The notes under the pieces: model-generated | Database searches by the model: none | What the model saw: only the letters and a program-made list of their open reading frames with translations | What the model was told of the DNA's origin: nothing | Shown: piece by piece, positions 49,242 through 62,060 of the stretch | Numbering within the stretch: the first letter of the stretch is position 1 | Layout: the number at the start of each line of letters is the position of its first letter | Program-made: the position numbers and the translations under genes | NCBI GenBank assembly: GCA_024138015.1 | Contig: JAMXBB010000010.1 | Coordinates: 84,481,958-84,545,957 of the forward strand | Reading direction: 5' to 3' | DNA from: Lumnitzera littorea | Taxonomy: Eukaryota > Streptophyta > Magnoliopsida > Myrtales > Combretaceae | Length of the DNA: 64,000 bases

Positions 49242-52143
49242 TGTAGACACTTAATTTTTGCCCTTCCATAATCTTAATTTGTATTTTTTACAAAAAGGGT
49301 CCTAATTCAAAGATAACAAAAAAAAATTAAATTAATAAAAATAATAAAAATTAACAAATAATGAAAATACCGAAAAAAGAAGAAAAGGAAAAAATCATAA
49401 AAATTTCGTAGATTTTTAGAAAGTAATTTATATTAGGAATAATTAGCTTTAGTGTTAGTTTTAGTTTTAGTTTAGTTAAAATTTTATTTTAGAGAATTGG
49501 ATAGTTTAAGTATAATTGAATTAAATGTCAATGCACAGGCCAACGGCTTAACGGATAAGAATCGGAGTATTTGGGTTGGATTTAATTTGAAGTCAGGGGT
49601 TTGAGTTTCGCTAAGCATCTATGTCTTTTGTTTTTTTTTTACATATTTTACAAGAGCGAGAGAAATAAACGGGATTCATATCTAATTAAAAACATTTGAA
49701 TCTAATTTGATTTTATTAAGTCAGATTTGAATTAATTTGGATTAATTTAGATCTAATTTAATTAGATACAATTGATACGATATGGTTTGGATTTAAAAAG
49801 ACAACAATATAACTCCGACGACATTATTACACACGAACAACACAACAGAATTATTCTTTTGGCTAAACAGTACACGAATACAAACTGTCAACGATGTGCG
49901 ACCTTCACACACAGCAGCATACGGTGAAATACATACTGCACAATATAATCAAATCAGTCATTGAGCACACACGGTTTTCATCCTTCATCCATCCACTGTT
50001 CATCGTCGACGTTATCAGTAACCATAGCAACAGAGCAAGCAGATGTGATCCAGCACCAGATTCTGCTGCAAATCTTCGACCCTTTTCTCCAACCCCATAA
50101 TAGCCCAACCATCAACAGCAGCCACAACAACCACAGCAACTGAACGTGGCAGCCCCCCACACTTATTCTCCTCCTTGCCTTCGACACGTCACCACGTTCC
50201 CTGCCACATACACCCTTCAACCTCACGTCCACCGCGTCCTAGCTCCTGTATATAGCTTCACCGTATTGCCGAATAGTAAGCCTAACTAGCAGCACCGTTG
50301 CAACTTTCAGATTAACCTGCCATACCAACGTCTGCAGCAGTAAGCCAAACCGAGTTCCAACGTCCAGCCATACACTTCACATAAGCCACTACAGCCGTAA
50401 ATCCATCACTATTGCAAACATTTGATTGATCCAATGCTGCTCCGAACGATAATATACGCATGCCGTAGCTGGGCATCATCAGTTGTGCGCATGATAGGAC
50501 TGGGGATCTAATTTGTTTCCTTTCATCAACTTTGCGTGCTTTGCCTTGCAGGTACGTAATAGTGGTTTTTAATTATTGTTTATAGGTTGTTTTATTTATT
50601 TATTTTTATCTCACTTAGTATATGTATAGTTATTTTTAAGATTTGTACTAATTTTTTATTTTATTTTATTTTTTTTATCACGTCTTTAATTGCTAGTAAT
50701 TAGTTATAGCATTAGTGTCTAGTGAACATATGTTAAGGTAAGTTTTAGTTTATTTATTTTTTAAATTATTCTTTTAGATTTCATATTTTCAAAATAATAT
50801 TTTTATAAAATCTCATATTTTACAAAATCTTGTTCTTTGCATATTGTATTAATTTAGAAAAATTGCATTAGGCATGTTAGGGTTTTCTAGGTAAAAAAAT
50901 CATTTTGATGTTCATAAAATAAAAAAATCTTTAATTAACTTCTTTTTTACAGCGAAACATCTTTTCCATAGTTTAGATGTCTTTTTCATAGTTTAGGTTT
51001 TTTTTTTATGATTCAGATATCTTTTCTATGATTTGAACATCTTTTCTATGGTTTAGACATATTTTCCATGATTTCGATGTCTTTTCTATAATTTAGATTT
51101 TTTCTATAGTTTAAACATCTTTTCATAGTTTAAATTTCTTTTCTATGGTTTAGGCATTTTTTCTATGTTTAGCCATCTTTTCCATAATTTAGGCTTCTAT
51201 TCTATAGTTTATATTTCTTCCATTGTTTAAGTTTCTTTTCTATGATTTAGACATTTTTTTAATCATTTAGATTTTTTTCTTTTAGTTTAAACATCTTTTT
51301 CATAATTTAGATATCTTTTTTATGATTTAGGTATCTTTTCTATGATTAAGGCATCTTTTCCATGATTAGGAAATTTTTTTCTTTCTTTCTTTTTTATGTT
51401 TTAAGCATCTTTTCTATATAAAAGTTTCATCATGTAGAACATTGCATATTTCATAAAATCTTTAGGATTTTTCTTGAAAATAAAAAAAATTATCATTTAG
51501 TTGTTTTTAAAATAAAAATATTAATTTAGGACTGTTCAAAAATTAGGTTTTTAGGTTTTTTTTTTATATATAATGTTAGGAATAAAAATTAGGCTTCTAA
51601 GGATTTTTCTTAATAAAAATAAAATGGTTAATAAAAACGTAAATTCAACCAATCATTTTTTATAAAAAGAATCAATACATTAAAGTTTTCAGAAAGAACT
51701 ACGATCGTCTGATCCCGGCTAGCAGGTACGTAGGCACCTTCGGGGCGACGATAAAATATGTAGAAACTTAAGTTCTTTTATTTTATTTTATTTATTTATT
51801 TTAAATATTATAATTAGAAAAATAATCCTAATTTCGGTAAATAGATAGTGGTACCCGTTAGGGTTTAATAGGTTAGCCCCCGAATTCGGAACCCTTTGGT
51901 TTTTCATTTAAAATTGAAATCAAAGACCGGTAGCCAAATCGTGATCAATTCACCCAATTGATTACGGTTTCTTTTTCTTTTCCTGATTTCGGTCGGGTGG
52001 CGACTCCAAAAAATTATTTTTAATAAAAACTGAAATTTCTCAATTTCTTTAGTCGATGATTAATATTAAATGGGTTAAGGTTTAGTATTAATCAAAAAAT
52101 GAGAAATCAATTTTAAACAAAAATCGAAAAATTAGGCTCGACA
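49242..52143 (+). mobile_element. Solo LTR of family S, 2.9 kb
   Basis: Starts TGTAGACACTTAATTTTTGC, ends AGGCTCGACA and is flanked by the perfect duplication CTTAT (49237-49241 and 52144-52148). It contains a GC-richer stretch at 49850-50520 with a TATA-like CTGTATATAGC near 50245, a degenerate minisatellite, then the conserved block GTACGTAGGCACCTTCGGGG at about 51725, and near the right end GGTTTAATAGGTTAGCCCCC. Ends of this type recall Tat/Ogre-like gypsy LTRs; the lineage is inferred. No coding sequence. Confidence 0.85.
50959..51371 (+). repeat. Degenerate minisatellite of about 20-base units
   Basis: About 20 head-to-tail units close to ATCTTTTCTATGATTTAGAC, each differing by several bases and varying from 17 to 22 bases. 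It lies wholly inside the solo LTR. Confidence 0.85.
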
Positions 52144-52219
52144 CTTATGCTTTAATCTTACACATGATATCCTGCCATATTTTGTATGGAAATCTAAAGG
52201 TTTTATTTCTATCATGTTC

Positions 52220-52700
52220 TCTAATAAATCTATTCTAAAAAGCTTGCAATTTCCATTATTAATGGTGGATTAATTTAACATCCCTTTGTTCTCTCCTCAA
52301 CTACAACTTTTAGAATCATATTAGAATTTACACAATTTTTATGAACTAATGTTCATTCATATGTTATTATTTAAATTTTGTCAAGCTTAACCTTGAGTAG
52401 TCTTTTCCTTTCCTTTTGTAAAATCCAACTCATACAAATAAATAAATAAGGATTTATAAAGAATTTAAAACCAAAGGCGAAAGGTTCATCAGAAAGTTCC
52501 TAAAGACCCTATTACATAGAATAAACAAAACATTAGGTGGCCTCTTTTCTCTCCATTTATCCCCTTTCAATGTGTATGGTTTGTACAAAATTCTTACACA
52601 AAACTCCTCATGATCAAGAATCTCTTTCGTTTCCATAAGACTTGAGGAGAAGGAATCAAGATGAGTCATAAAATCGATAAATTCTTGATAAGATTATCTA
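52220..52700. other. Sequence between copia B and the gypsy B LTR
   Basis: No gene recognised. I could not fix the left end of the gypsy B LTR, so part of this may belong to it. Confidence 0.35.
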
Positions 52701-53669
52701 GTTTTGGTCTGAAAAATTCATTTTTTACTTAGGGGTTAATGAGAAATGAATTGAAGGTTGTTTTCTATGGCCTATAATGTTAGGAATTCGAATTTGGAGT
52801 GTGGATTCAAGTATATGGGTTAGAGATGTTGTTGTTGGTTGATTTGTGTTAGGTTATAGATAATTTGTTTTGGATATTGAAAGGATGTCAAATGACTTTT
52901 GGGAGTAGGAAAATTCTTGAAAGTGGTGGATTTCAATCTGGTATAGAGTGGGGTTTGAAAAGGAGAATCATCATGTGTTGTAGTCTACAAAAATCTATAA
53001 ACTACAACATGGCATCTGGATGCCTCTCCCTATAGCGTCTAGACCTTGGGGGGACACTAATGGTTGGGTGGGGGGTGGTTTCCTCCCATTCTGTAACATC
53101 TAGATGCCATGTATTCAAATGATTATAGGTTCCCCTTTGTTTCTTTGAAATTCTAGAGCTTTATTTTCATTCCTAAACTCTTCAAACATATTTTCCAATC
53201 TGTTTTGACAATGAAAACAACTCCTCAATAAAGTTTTCTTCATCTTGGTCCTCATTACCTTTAGTGACTTAAGGTTAAGTTAGAGGGGTTAGGCTATTAG
53301 GAGTAATAGATGATGTTAATAGTGAGTTTGGAATTGAATTGAGTTGCTTATAATGTTTATAGGTTGTGAATAAGTCATCTCTAAATCAGAATTGTCACTA
53401 GTGTCAGGTATGAGATACTATCTATTGCTTGTACTCGTTAGGATAGTGAAACATTACTTAACTAAGTAAAAATTTGAATATTAAATAAAGAGTGCTACTT
53501 GTGCTTGGCTAGGCCTAAGGGACAGGGGAACTAGTGATCTTAGGGTTGCATTTTGATGATTTATTTGCAATGGTGTTGAGTGGAGTCTCGCATAAAAATG
53601 GTCCAAGTAGATTTAGGTGGATTCTTGGATTCTAAGGTGTTAGAGAAGACCTAACATTGATATTTACGT

Positions 53670-53704
<35 letters not shown>

Positions 53705-54455
53705 CTTGCTAAGGTCATGAGTTACTCCAAGTTCGGGGCATTAGAATTGTATTGGTTATCAAACTAAATAAATGACAATAACTTATTGTTGTGGCATTTA
53801 GTTACTTAGACTGCATGTGTCTGTATCTTTGATTGTCCACACAATTGTGTATGTGTATCCTATATTGGACTTTGCTTATCTTTCAGGAAATTTTTATTTT
53901 TAGTTTCAAGAGCAAAATATGAAGATTATTAGCAATACTATTATGATGATTATGGCCATCAGTATGAGGATCAAGCTGGAGAATATTACTACTATTGTGA
54001 CGATGATAATGGAGCTGTTTAATTTACGTTGAATTCTCTAGAGATTAAGTATTGATTATTATGATAGTTTATTTATGTTTTTCTGCTGGGAAAGTCACTA
54101 CAGACTTTGTTGGATAGTTTGAATAAATTTGTTTTGATGATTTGTTTCTTGTTTGGAGTTTGATTTTTTAGGAGATTTTTTGCTGTTATTTCAAATAAGG
54201 ATTAATTATGTCCTCTTTATATTTCAAAATAACTAAAGGTGGATGTCTTAAACTTATTATGTATTTGGAGACAATTAATGATAGACGATACTAGAAATTC
54301 CCATTTGGAGAAATTTTCTTATTTTAGTTGATTGAAGAATATTGACATGTGGAGATGCTAGTATTTTTGCAGGTTTCAAGTTGCCGAATGTATCATTAGA
54401 GCCTATGGACATGTGGCAGGTTATAGTAACTTAGGTTCTAGGGTATTACTGCTTT
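52700..54455 (+). repeat. Gypsy B 5' LTR, left end uncertain
   Basis: The right end TTCTAGGGTATTACTGCTTTA followed by the primer site resembles that of gypsy A (CTTTAGGGAGTGACAGCTTTATA), and a middle part resembles gypsy A near 16720-16800. It contains (TA)n at about 53670-53702. The left boundary was not seen. Confidence 0.45.
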
Positions 54456-54457
54456 AG

Positions 54458-54469
54458 TGGTATTAGAGC
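54458..54469 (+). other. Gypsy B primer binding site
   Basis: TGGTATTAGAGC, the same sequence as the gypsy A site, one base from the initiator-tRNA-Met complement. Confidence 0.7.
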
Positions 54470-54659
54470 AATGGGTTTAAAATGATAGAATGCTAAGCAT
54501 TGATTGTGTAGTATAATAAAAAAAGATTGGGTCGGACGATAGAATAAGGCATAAGTAGTTTTGTGGATGATTATGGGATAGTTATAGAAACTAAGCTTGT
54601 CTTTTTTTGTCTATTGTTCTCTTGTTATATAACTTAAAGAAGTCATAGTTGTTCCTCTG

Positions 54660-57069
54660 TGTAGATATCTCATTTTTGCTATTTTTCATTTTTATTTTAG
54701 TTGAGCCAGGTTAGTAAAAATAAAAAGATAATAAATATAGCAAAAATAATAAAAAATAAAAAACGAAAAAAAAAGAAAAAAAAAAGAGAGTCATGTTGTA
54801 TCCAGTCAAGTCGAATTACATCGAGTCAAATTATATTGAGTTAAATCGCGTTGGGTCGTTTAAAATCAAATTGAATAAAAGTATGTGATTAATTTAATAA
54901 ATTTTAAGTCAATAGAGCATCGGGCTTTATTAAAATGATTTTGGTCCAGTTCAATTTAAAGAAGATTTTTATCTATTTCATATTGGGTTAAAATAGACTT
55001 AGGATTTATTAAATGAGTTGTTGGGCTAAATCAAAATGGATCGGATTGGGCCTGGTAAATAAAATGCCCAAGTAGGGTTTTTAGAAGCTAAGACAAAATC
55101 CGTATCTTGGTTTGATTGGAATCGAATCTATATTTAAAATGATATGAGAGATTCAATTGTAGGTTTATAAATAAGAATTTAACGGTAGAGTTTAGACGTT
55201 TTTTTTACACAATTCCTTAACACAATTCACTCTACACTATGATTTCAAATTACATCCACATTTTACAAACACTTAACTGAAGCAACAGCCTAACTACTTT
55301 CCAATTGCTTAAAGCAATCCATAATTGAACAACACAAATCCTTGCTGAATCCCAATCCTCTGATGTAATTGAGTAAAGCCAATCCCAATTCCATAACACT
55401 AATTCATGACTAACCACGTCGCCTGAAATCAATTCCTTCACCGACAACCCCCACACAACAGCAGCAATGGCCCTCAATCCATGTCGTACGAAGCCCTTGC
55501 CATGTTCCTCAAGACCAGATGTACTACACTTACCACAGCCGCAACATGCTCCATACATCCTAACAACTACAACTGACAACCCCCCTCATGATTCACTCCT
55601 TCACCTAACACTCTCACAATTGATGCCAATCCTTGTCCATCGCTTGAATGTTGTTCCTCATCCGTACACCCACAACACATTAGCTAGATTCTATAGTACA
55701 TCTTTGATAGCCAGCATGATAAATACCCTGACCAAACTATACAACACAAGTACTCCACTATCGACGCCATCAGTACATGCCAGCATGTTAATTGACACCT
55801 ATTCTTGATCATTAACACACCACCTGAAATCTAACCTACAAATCTGTTGCTAAGCACGAGCACACGCGATTCACCTCATGCACTGTTGAACACTCCACAT
55901 ACGTTGCACACAATCATGAATACCGATCACCTACGACTCGATTTGTTTTAGGTAAAATTTATTTTATTTTATTAGTTAGTTCAATTATTTTTACTAATTT
56001 ATTTTTTGTTCAAGTGTAGGTTTTTTTTTATTTTCATATCGATATTTTTTAGATATTTTCAATTTTTTTTTTATTCATTTAGTTATATTGCATCTTTTAA
56101 CAAAAAAAATAGCATTTTTAAAAAATAGGCATATCTCCTCTATGAGACCTGTACGTATCGTGATATATATCTTTGAAGAAGATACATACTGAGTTATGTA
56201 TTTTGCATTTAGGATTTAGAAAAAAATACCTATCTAGACACATATCTTAATGTATCTTATAGTTAAGATTTAGAAAAGATATGTATAAAGATATGGATCT
56301 AGATCGTATCTTCAACGTATCTTATGGTTGAGATTTAAAAAAAGATATATATAAAGATAAGTATTTAACTATATCTTCAACGGATCTTATAGTTAGGATT
56401 TAGAAAAGATATTTTTAACATGTAGTGGTCTTAAAAAAAAAATCTTAACTGGGTTTTTAAAAAAGATTTAGTTAGTTAAGGTTTTCTTTAATTCGGGAAA
56501 ATTAGATTTCTTATGTTTTTTTTTAAATAATAAATTGATAAATAAACGTAAACTTAGCTCAGTTTTCAAAATAAAAGGAATCTAACCAATAAAGATTTTA
56601 TTAAAAGAGAATTACGGCCAGTTTGATCCCGCTAGTGGGTACGTAGGCACCTTCGGGGCAACCGTAAAAGTAAAAAAAAAAAATTTGTAATAAAAAATTA
56701 ACTTTAGTTATATTTTGTATATTTAGGTATATTTTATTATTTATAGAAAATTATAAAAATAAAAGCTCATCAATTTTTCTTCAATTTTTACATAATGATT
56801 TAATCTTAACAGGTTAGCTTTTGAACTCGGTTTTTCTAGTTTAATTTTATAAAAATCAAAATTTTTAGAATATTCATAGGCCAGTAGTTAAATTTGGGTT
56901 TTTCCATCCGAAAACCTTATTTTCATTTTTATCAGTTAAACTGGTTGGCAACTCCAATTTTTAAAATTTTTTTAAGAAAAGTATTTTCTTAGTTTAATAT
57001 CGAGTAATTTATATTATGCGGGTTGGGTAAATATAGGTTAAATTAAGGAAATCAAAATAGAACTCGACA
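54660..57069 (+). mobile_element. Solo LTR of family S, 2.4 kb, in gypsy B
   Basis: Starts TGTAGATATCTCATTTTTGC, ends AACTCGACA and is flanked by CTCTG (54655-54659) and CTTTG (57070-57074), one mismatch. It shares the block GTACGTAGGCACCTTCGGGG at about 56639 with the copy at 49242. Bases about 56160-56410 hold roughly three degenerate units of about 75 bases (GTATCTTATGGTTGAGATTT and variants). The open frames at 55250-55808 are not supported as genes. Confidence 0.8.
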
Positions 57070-60000
57070 CTTTGTTCTCGTAAGTCTATTATTATAACTT
57101 AAATTTTATTATCTTTTGTGTTTCTCCTTCCTTTTAGAATGCATAGACATGGAACCGCCTCTAGTGCCTCTTCTCATCTATAGGGTGATAAGCTAATAAC
57201 CCTAATCTTATTCCCTTGTTAGTTGCTCTAACTCAAAACCAACCTACCCAGGGGATGCTCGTACCAATCAAGGACTACCTTAGCAGAATTAGGTTTTACT
57301 TATACCAAATCAAACTTAACCTCAGAAAAATCAAGGTCAATGCCAAGGACAAGATCAGAATTAGGGGCAACATTGGGTACCTCCATTTATGTTGGGAATA
57401 CCTTAGTCTGACTAAGAGTAAACCTAAGACAATGTGACTACTGCCCAAATGTTGGATGCCATGAATATGCTATGATAAGGGTAGTGACACAACAGTAGCA
57501 GTAAATTCAGAGAGTTATGTAAATATTCAAGTTAATGTAGAATTTGGAGGTAAGAAAGATAGGCTGCAATGGAAGGTAGAGTTAGTAATTGTGTAGGTGG
57601 AAGTGCTTTCAATAGGTTTGTTAAGATCACTAAGGAATTTAACCTTAAATCAAATGATTCTGTAGGAGCTGATGAATGGATCACAAATGTTGAGAAATCA
57701 TTTGCCATGGCAGAGGCAATAGAGGATAAGAAGGTAACTTATGCCCCATTCTTCCTAAAGGGTACTGCAATACAGTAGTAAGAGAGTGATTCTTGACCAA
57801 TACCGTCGCAGTAAGTCCCATTAAACAAGATAGATTCAAAGAACTCTTCTGTGCTAAGTTCTTTCTCGACAATACAAGAGAGCAAATGGAGTTTGTTTAC
57901 TAGACCTTGTAATCGGTTAATAAGACAATGGCAAAAAAAGAGGCGAAGTTGAATTTCCTAACTCGATTCCTACCCGAAGCTCTAAAGAAGGATGAGTAAT
58001 CCTGTACTAGAAGATTTATATTTGGATTAGAGCCTGAGTTACAAGATAAAATGTTAAGGTTTAAGGTCTTATTTTGAGACAATCGAAATGGCTAGAAGTC
58101 TAGAGTAAGGAATGAAAAGACAGGATAAGTTTCTAATACATAAAGGGAAGACGTTTCTGGGTACGAGACCTATGCTGGGCTATGTGATGGCCGATAAATT
58201 TAAGATGCCAGCATAAGGAATTGTGTTCAGAGAAGGAGGAGGTAGACTTAGGGTGTTGCAGCCCAAGCCAGCACCAATGCCAATCTAATGTACTTGCTGT
58301 TTTTGGACCTTAAGTGGACTCTAAGTGCATGCTTCCCTTTATAGCAAGATGGGTCATATTAGCAAAGGTTGTAAAGAGCCTCCTCTCTTACATCAAAGGT
58401 TTTGTTTCAAGTGTAAACAATGACGACATCGAGCAATTGATTGTAAGAAAGTTGAGATTCAAACACCTTAGGCACCCGACTACCCAAACCTTAAGATGTC
58501 ACATATGCAGGCCGACCTTGGTAGTTAGGACTCTACCAAAGAGTTTCGACTAAGGTCTTTGCCCTACAACATCAAGATGTCCTAGATATGGATACCATGG
58601 CAAATATGCTCACAATCCTTAACCATTGTGCACATGTCCAATTTGATATTGGTGCTTCTCATACTTGTGTTGTTGAATATTTTGCATCTTTGTATTATAT
58701 GTGTACCTTGTGATTAGATATACCCTTGTTTGTTTATACACCCCTGGGAAGTGTTACAACTTTGGGTAGAATATGTTGGTATATTGAGATTAAAGTAGAA
58801 GAGAGAATATTACTGTTAGATCTATTAGTATTGGGTATGACAGATTTTGACATAATTTTTGGGATGAATTGGCTGTCAAGACATCATGCCACCATAGATT
58901 GTCATAACGTGGTGCTTTCTTTTAGGATTTTAGGAGGGGAACCTTTTAGGCATTGAATTAAAACTTAGAAGCTTACTCAATGTCTCACTTATGAATTATG
59001 GAAGAAGCCTACTTTAGCGGCATTGATAGCAGGAACAAAAAGAATTATGAAGTTGTAATAGGTACCCTTAATACAAGAGTTTCCAAATGTTTTCCTAGAA
59101 GAACTACCTAAGTTACCACCTAATAGGGAAGTGGAATTCAAGATAGACTTGGTGCCAAGAACTACTCTTATTTTGAAGTTAGCTTACTGTTTGGCACCTA
59201 CTAAATTAATGGAGTCAAAAAAGCACTTGCAAGAACTACAAGAAAAAGGCTTTATTATATTGAATTCCTTAGCATGGGGAGCCCATATGCTCTTTGTAAA
59301 GAAGAAAGGTGATAGTATGCGGATGTCTATGGATTATTGGGATTTGAATCAAGTTATGATAACTATTCCATTCCAAGAATAGATGATCTCTTCGACCAGT
59401 TTCAAGGAGCGCAAATTTTCTCAAAAATAGATTTGCAATTTAGATACTATTAGCTAAAAGTTTAGTTAGAGGATGTGGAGAAGACTGCTTTCCAGACCAG
59501 GTATAGGCTCTATGAGTTTTTAATAATGCCCTGTAGTCTTACTAATGCACTAGTGGTGTTCGTAGGTCTCATGAATAAGGTATTCAAGGAATATTTGGAT
59601 AAATCTATTGTGGTGCTTATTAATTATATCCTTATATACTCATGCAATAGAGAAAAAGACGATAAGCATTTAAGAATAATCCTGAGTAAACTAGGAAGAG
59701 AGAAGTTGTATGCAAAGTTTAGCAAGTGTGACTTCTGATTAGAGCAGGTATCTTTCTTAGGACATTGTAAACAAAGATGGCATTATATAGATCTCAAGAA
59801 GGTGAAGGTGAAGGTGAAGGTCATAATGAACTAGCCAAGACCTCATACGGTGTCAAAAATCATAAGCTTCTTAGATTTGGCAGGTTAATATAGGAAGTTT
59901 GTTGAAGGCTTCTCAAAGTTAGCAACCCTTCTAACCTAGTTTTCCTAAAAGGGACTCAAATTTGAATGTGATGACAAGTGCCAAAGTAGTTTCTAGTAGT

Positions 60001-62060
60001 TGAAGGAAAGGTTGGTGACAACTCTTGTATTGAATTTACCTTGCAGTGTAGAAGAATTTGTGATATATACCAATGCATCCATTTAAGGGTTAAGAGGAGT
60101 TTTAATGTTACACAATGTATGATTTAGAACTAACAGCTATGATTTATGCATTAAAACTCTGGATACAAAAGTCTAAAGTATTTCTTTACTTAGAAGATCT
60201 GAACATAAGACAAAGAAGATGGCTATAGCTGATAAAAGACTATGATATAGACATCTAGTATTACCCTGAAAAAGCTAATGTGGTAATTGATACACTAAGT
60301 AGGAAAGCCATAGGGGAATCTAGCCACTTTGTTGAAAAATCCATGACCCCTATTAGAAGAGATGCACTGATTTAATCTTAAGGTTCTAACAATAGAGATA
60401 GGTACTAGACTAGCTAATTTGAGTATTTAAGCTACTTTAATAGATGGAATTAAGGCAACCAAATCAGAGGATGAACAAATGTAGGAGATAAGATAAAAAT
60501 TAGAGATAAGAAAGGCACTTAATTTTATGGTTAACTCCGAGGGAATTTTAGAAGATAAGAATTGAATGTATATTCTAACTAAGGCAAAATTGAGGAAATA
60601 GTTATTAAAAGAAGCACACTGTTTAGGGTGCATTATACATTTGAGAAGCATGAAGATGAACTAAGATCTAAAAACTCACTACTAGTGGAATAACATGAAA
60701 AGAGGATTGTTGAATATGCATCAAGGTATCAGACATGCTGATAGGAATTAAGTAACTATACCTTTAACCGAGCCCAAGCTCGAGGGATTGACGAAGCGGA
60801 TGCTATTATTTCAACCAACTCTTGCCAAGGTTGACTTAATTCTCATTGTTGACCCAACTCTACATGCTGAGCCAAACAACTTCTCATTTGCCAGTAATCA
60901 AGTGATGACCTAAAATGTGTTCCATTGACAACTCGGTATTTTTCACATATCTGCTTGGCCATGACTTTGTCGACCAGTAGCTTGACGGTACTGGTGCCGA
61001 GAACCCCATAGCACGTTTAAACCCACATGTCTCAGAAGGACCCTTAGGTCTGCTTGATACCTTTGCTTAAGAACATCCATCCTGACCGTATCATCTGTCT
61101 ATTACTGTTAGAAGTGTCTCCTCATAACCTAATGACATGTGTTCAGTCCCACGTAAAAGGATTCTCCTGCACCCATTACTAATTTACTTTGAATTAGCAT
61201 TTATACCATTTATTATTCCTTGTACATTACTACTTTTAGACAATACACTTTTTGTCTTTTCCATTTTAAGTAGGATGCCCTAAGTTTTTTAGTATAAATA
61301 CCGTTTTGTAATAGGTAGCCGTAAAACAATCATACATTGGATTTTGAATAAACTTCCTTTCATGAGTTAGTGTGCTTACTCTCTCTTTTTATCCTAACCC
61401 TTAAGCAAGGCTAGGTGGAGAGTAACCTCACCGAGTTACCTGTACATCATATCGAGTTTGCTTTGTGAATTCGCGGATTTTCCCTAGTACATCGTATTCT
61501 TAGAATTGTTTGTGATTTTGCTTGTTTGTCTTGTTTACTTGTTCTAACTTTCATATTTCATCATCCTTCATTTTAAGCTTTTTGTAAGCTCAGACCCACC
61601 CTGATATTATCACCCTCGTTTACCCTTAGCACATTGTATCATGTACCAACACATCGGGATTGAACATTAAAGGCAAGCTAGCAAGTTAAGACCGTTACCA
61701 ATGTTGGAGTGGAAATAGGAACACCTGACCATAGATTTCGTCGTTACTCTTCCCAAGACTATGATTAAGCATAATGCAATCCAGGTGATTGTTAATACGC
61801 TGACTAAATCAACCTACTTTTTCCTAATTAATATCAAGTACTAGTTAGGAAAGCTTACCCTATTATATATTAAGGAAGTCGTGAGACTATATGATGTGTT
61901 AGTTACAATTACGTTAGATAAGGACACCGTGTTTGTTAAAAACTTTTGGAAGAGCTTACATAATGCATTAGGTACTAAGCTTAATTCAATACCACTTTCC
62001 ACTCTCTTTAATTGGCCGTGCTAAGAGCAAACAAAGGCAACCATATCAAGGGGTAGGTCA
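57070..62060 (+). pseudogene. Gypsy B gag-pol (decayed, interrupted)
   Basis: Gag (about 57569-58560): SVGADEWITNVEKSFAMAEA and KKVTYAPFFLKGTA, with a zinc knuckle starting CFKC near 58405 that has a stop inside. Protease: QFDIGASHTCVVEYF near 58640 (usual FDSGASH), then DFDIIFGMNWLSRHHATIDC. RT: MLFVKKKGDSMRMSMDYWDL (about 59290) and VVLINYILIYS, where the catalytic Asp pair is replaced by Asn-Tyr (59622-59627). RNase H remnant about 60100-60310 (YPEKANVVIDTLSRKA). Integrase about 60540-62060, split by a solo LTR: AIQVIVNTLTKSTYF follows the break. Similarity fades after about 62000, before any chromodomain or 3' LTR. Confidence 0.8.
60739..61648 (+). mobile_element. Solo LTR inside the gypsy B integrase (ends approximate)
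   Basis: Breaks the integrase between its zinc-binding part and its core. It starts TGATAGGAATTAAG, aligning with the solo LTR at 26325. It has AGTATAAATACC near 61291 and GAATAAA (poly-A-like) near 61345, giving a promoter-to-polyadenylation layout. The right end is either GTATCA near 61641 or TACCA at 61648; no perfect target duplication was found. Confidence 0.6.

Larger units (their letters stand above)
39447..52214 (+). mobile_element. Ty1/copia element B with perfect target duplication, carrying two solo LTRs
   Basis: LTRs are 39447-39907 and 48828-52214, the latter split by a solo LTR at 49242-52143. Both start TGTT(A/G)TAATTTTG and end TTCTATCA. The duplicated target TGTTC is at 39442-39446 and 52215-52219. 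The primer site TGGTATCAGAGC is at 39910-39921 and a polypurine tract AAGTAGGAGAT lies before 48828. Without the two solo LTRs and their duplications the element is about 6.8 kb. The integrase-before-RT order and YVDDILL identify it as copia. It is inactive. Confidence 0.9.
48828..52214 (+). repeat. Copia B 3' LTR, split
   Basis: Pieces 48828-49241 and 52144-52214 join to match 39447-39907. The five bases CTTAT occur on both sides of the inserted solo LTR. Confidence 0.85.

Noticed and set aside
49894..50232. Overlapping frames on both strands near 50 kb
   Set aside because: Within the solo LTR of family S; non-coding LTR sequence.
50959..51371. Possible CRISPR-like array
   Set aside because: Units are contiguous with no spacers and differ from one another; it is a degenerate minisatellite in plant DNA.
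55250..55808. Frames of 109 and 113 codons on opposite strands
   Set aside because: Within the solo LTR at 54660-57069; no conserved motif and mutual overlap.
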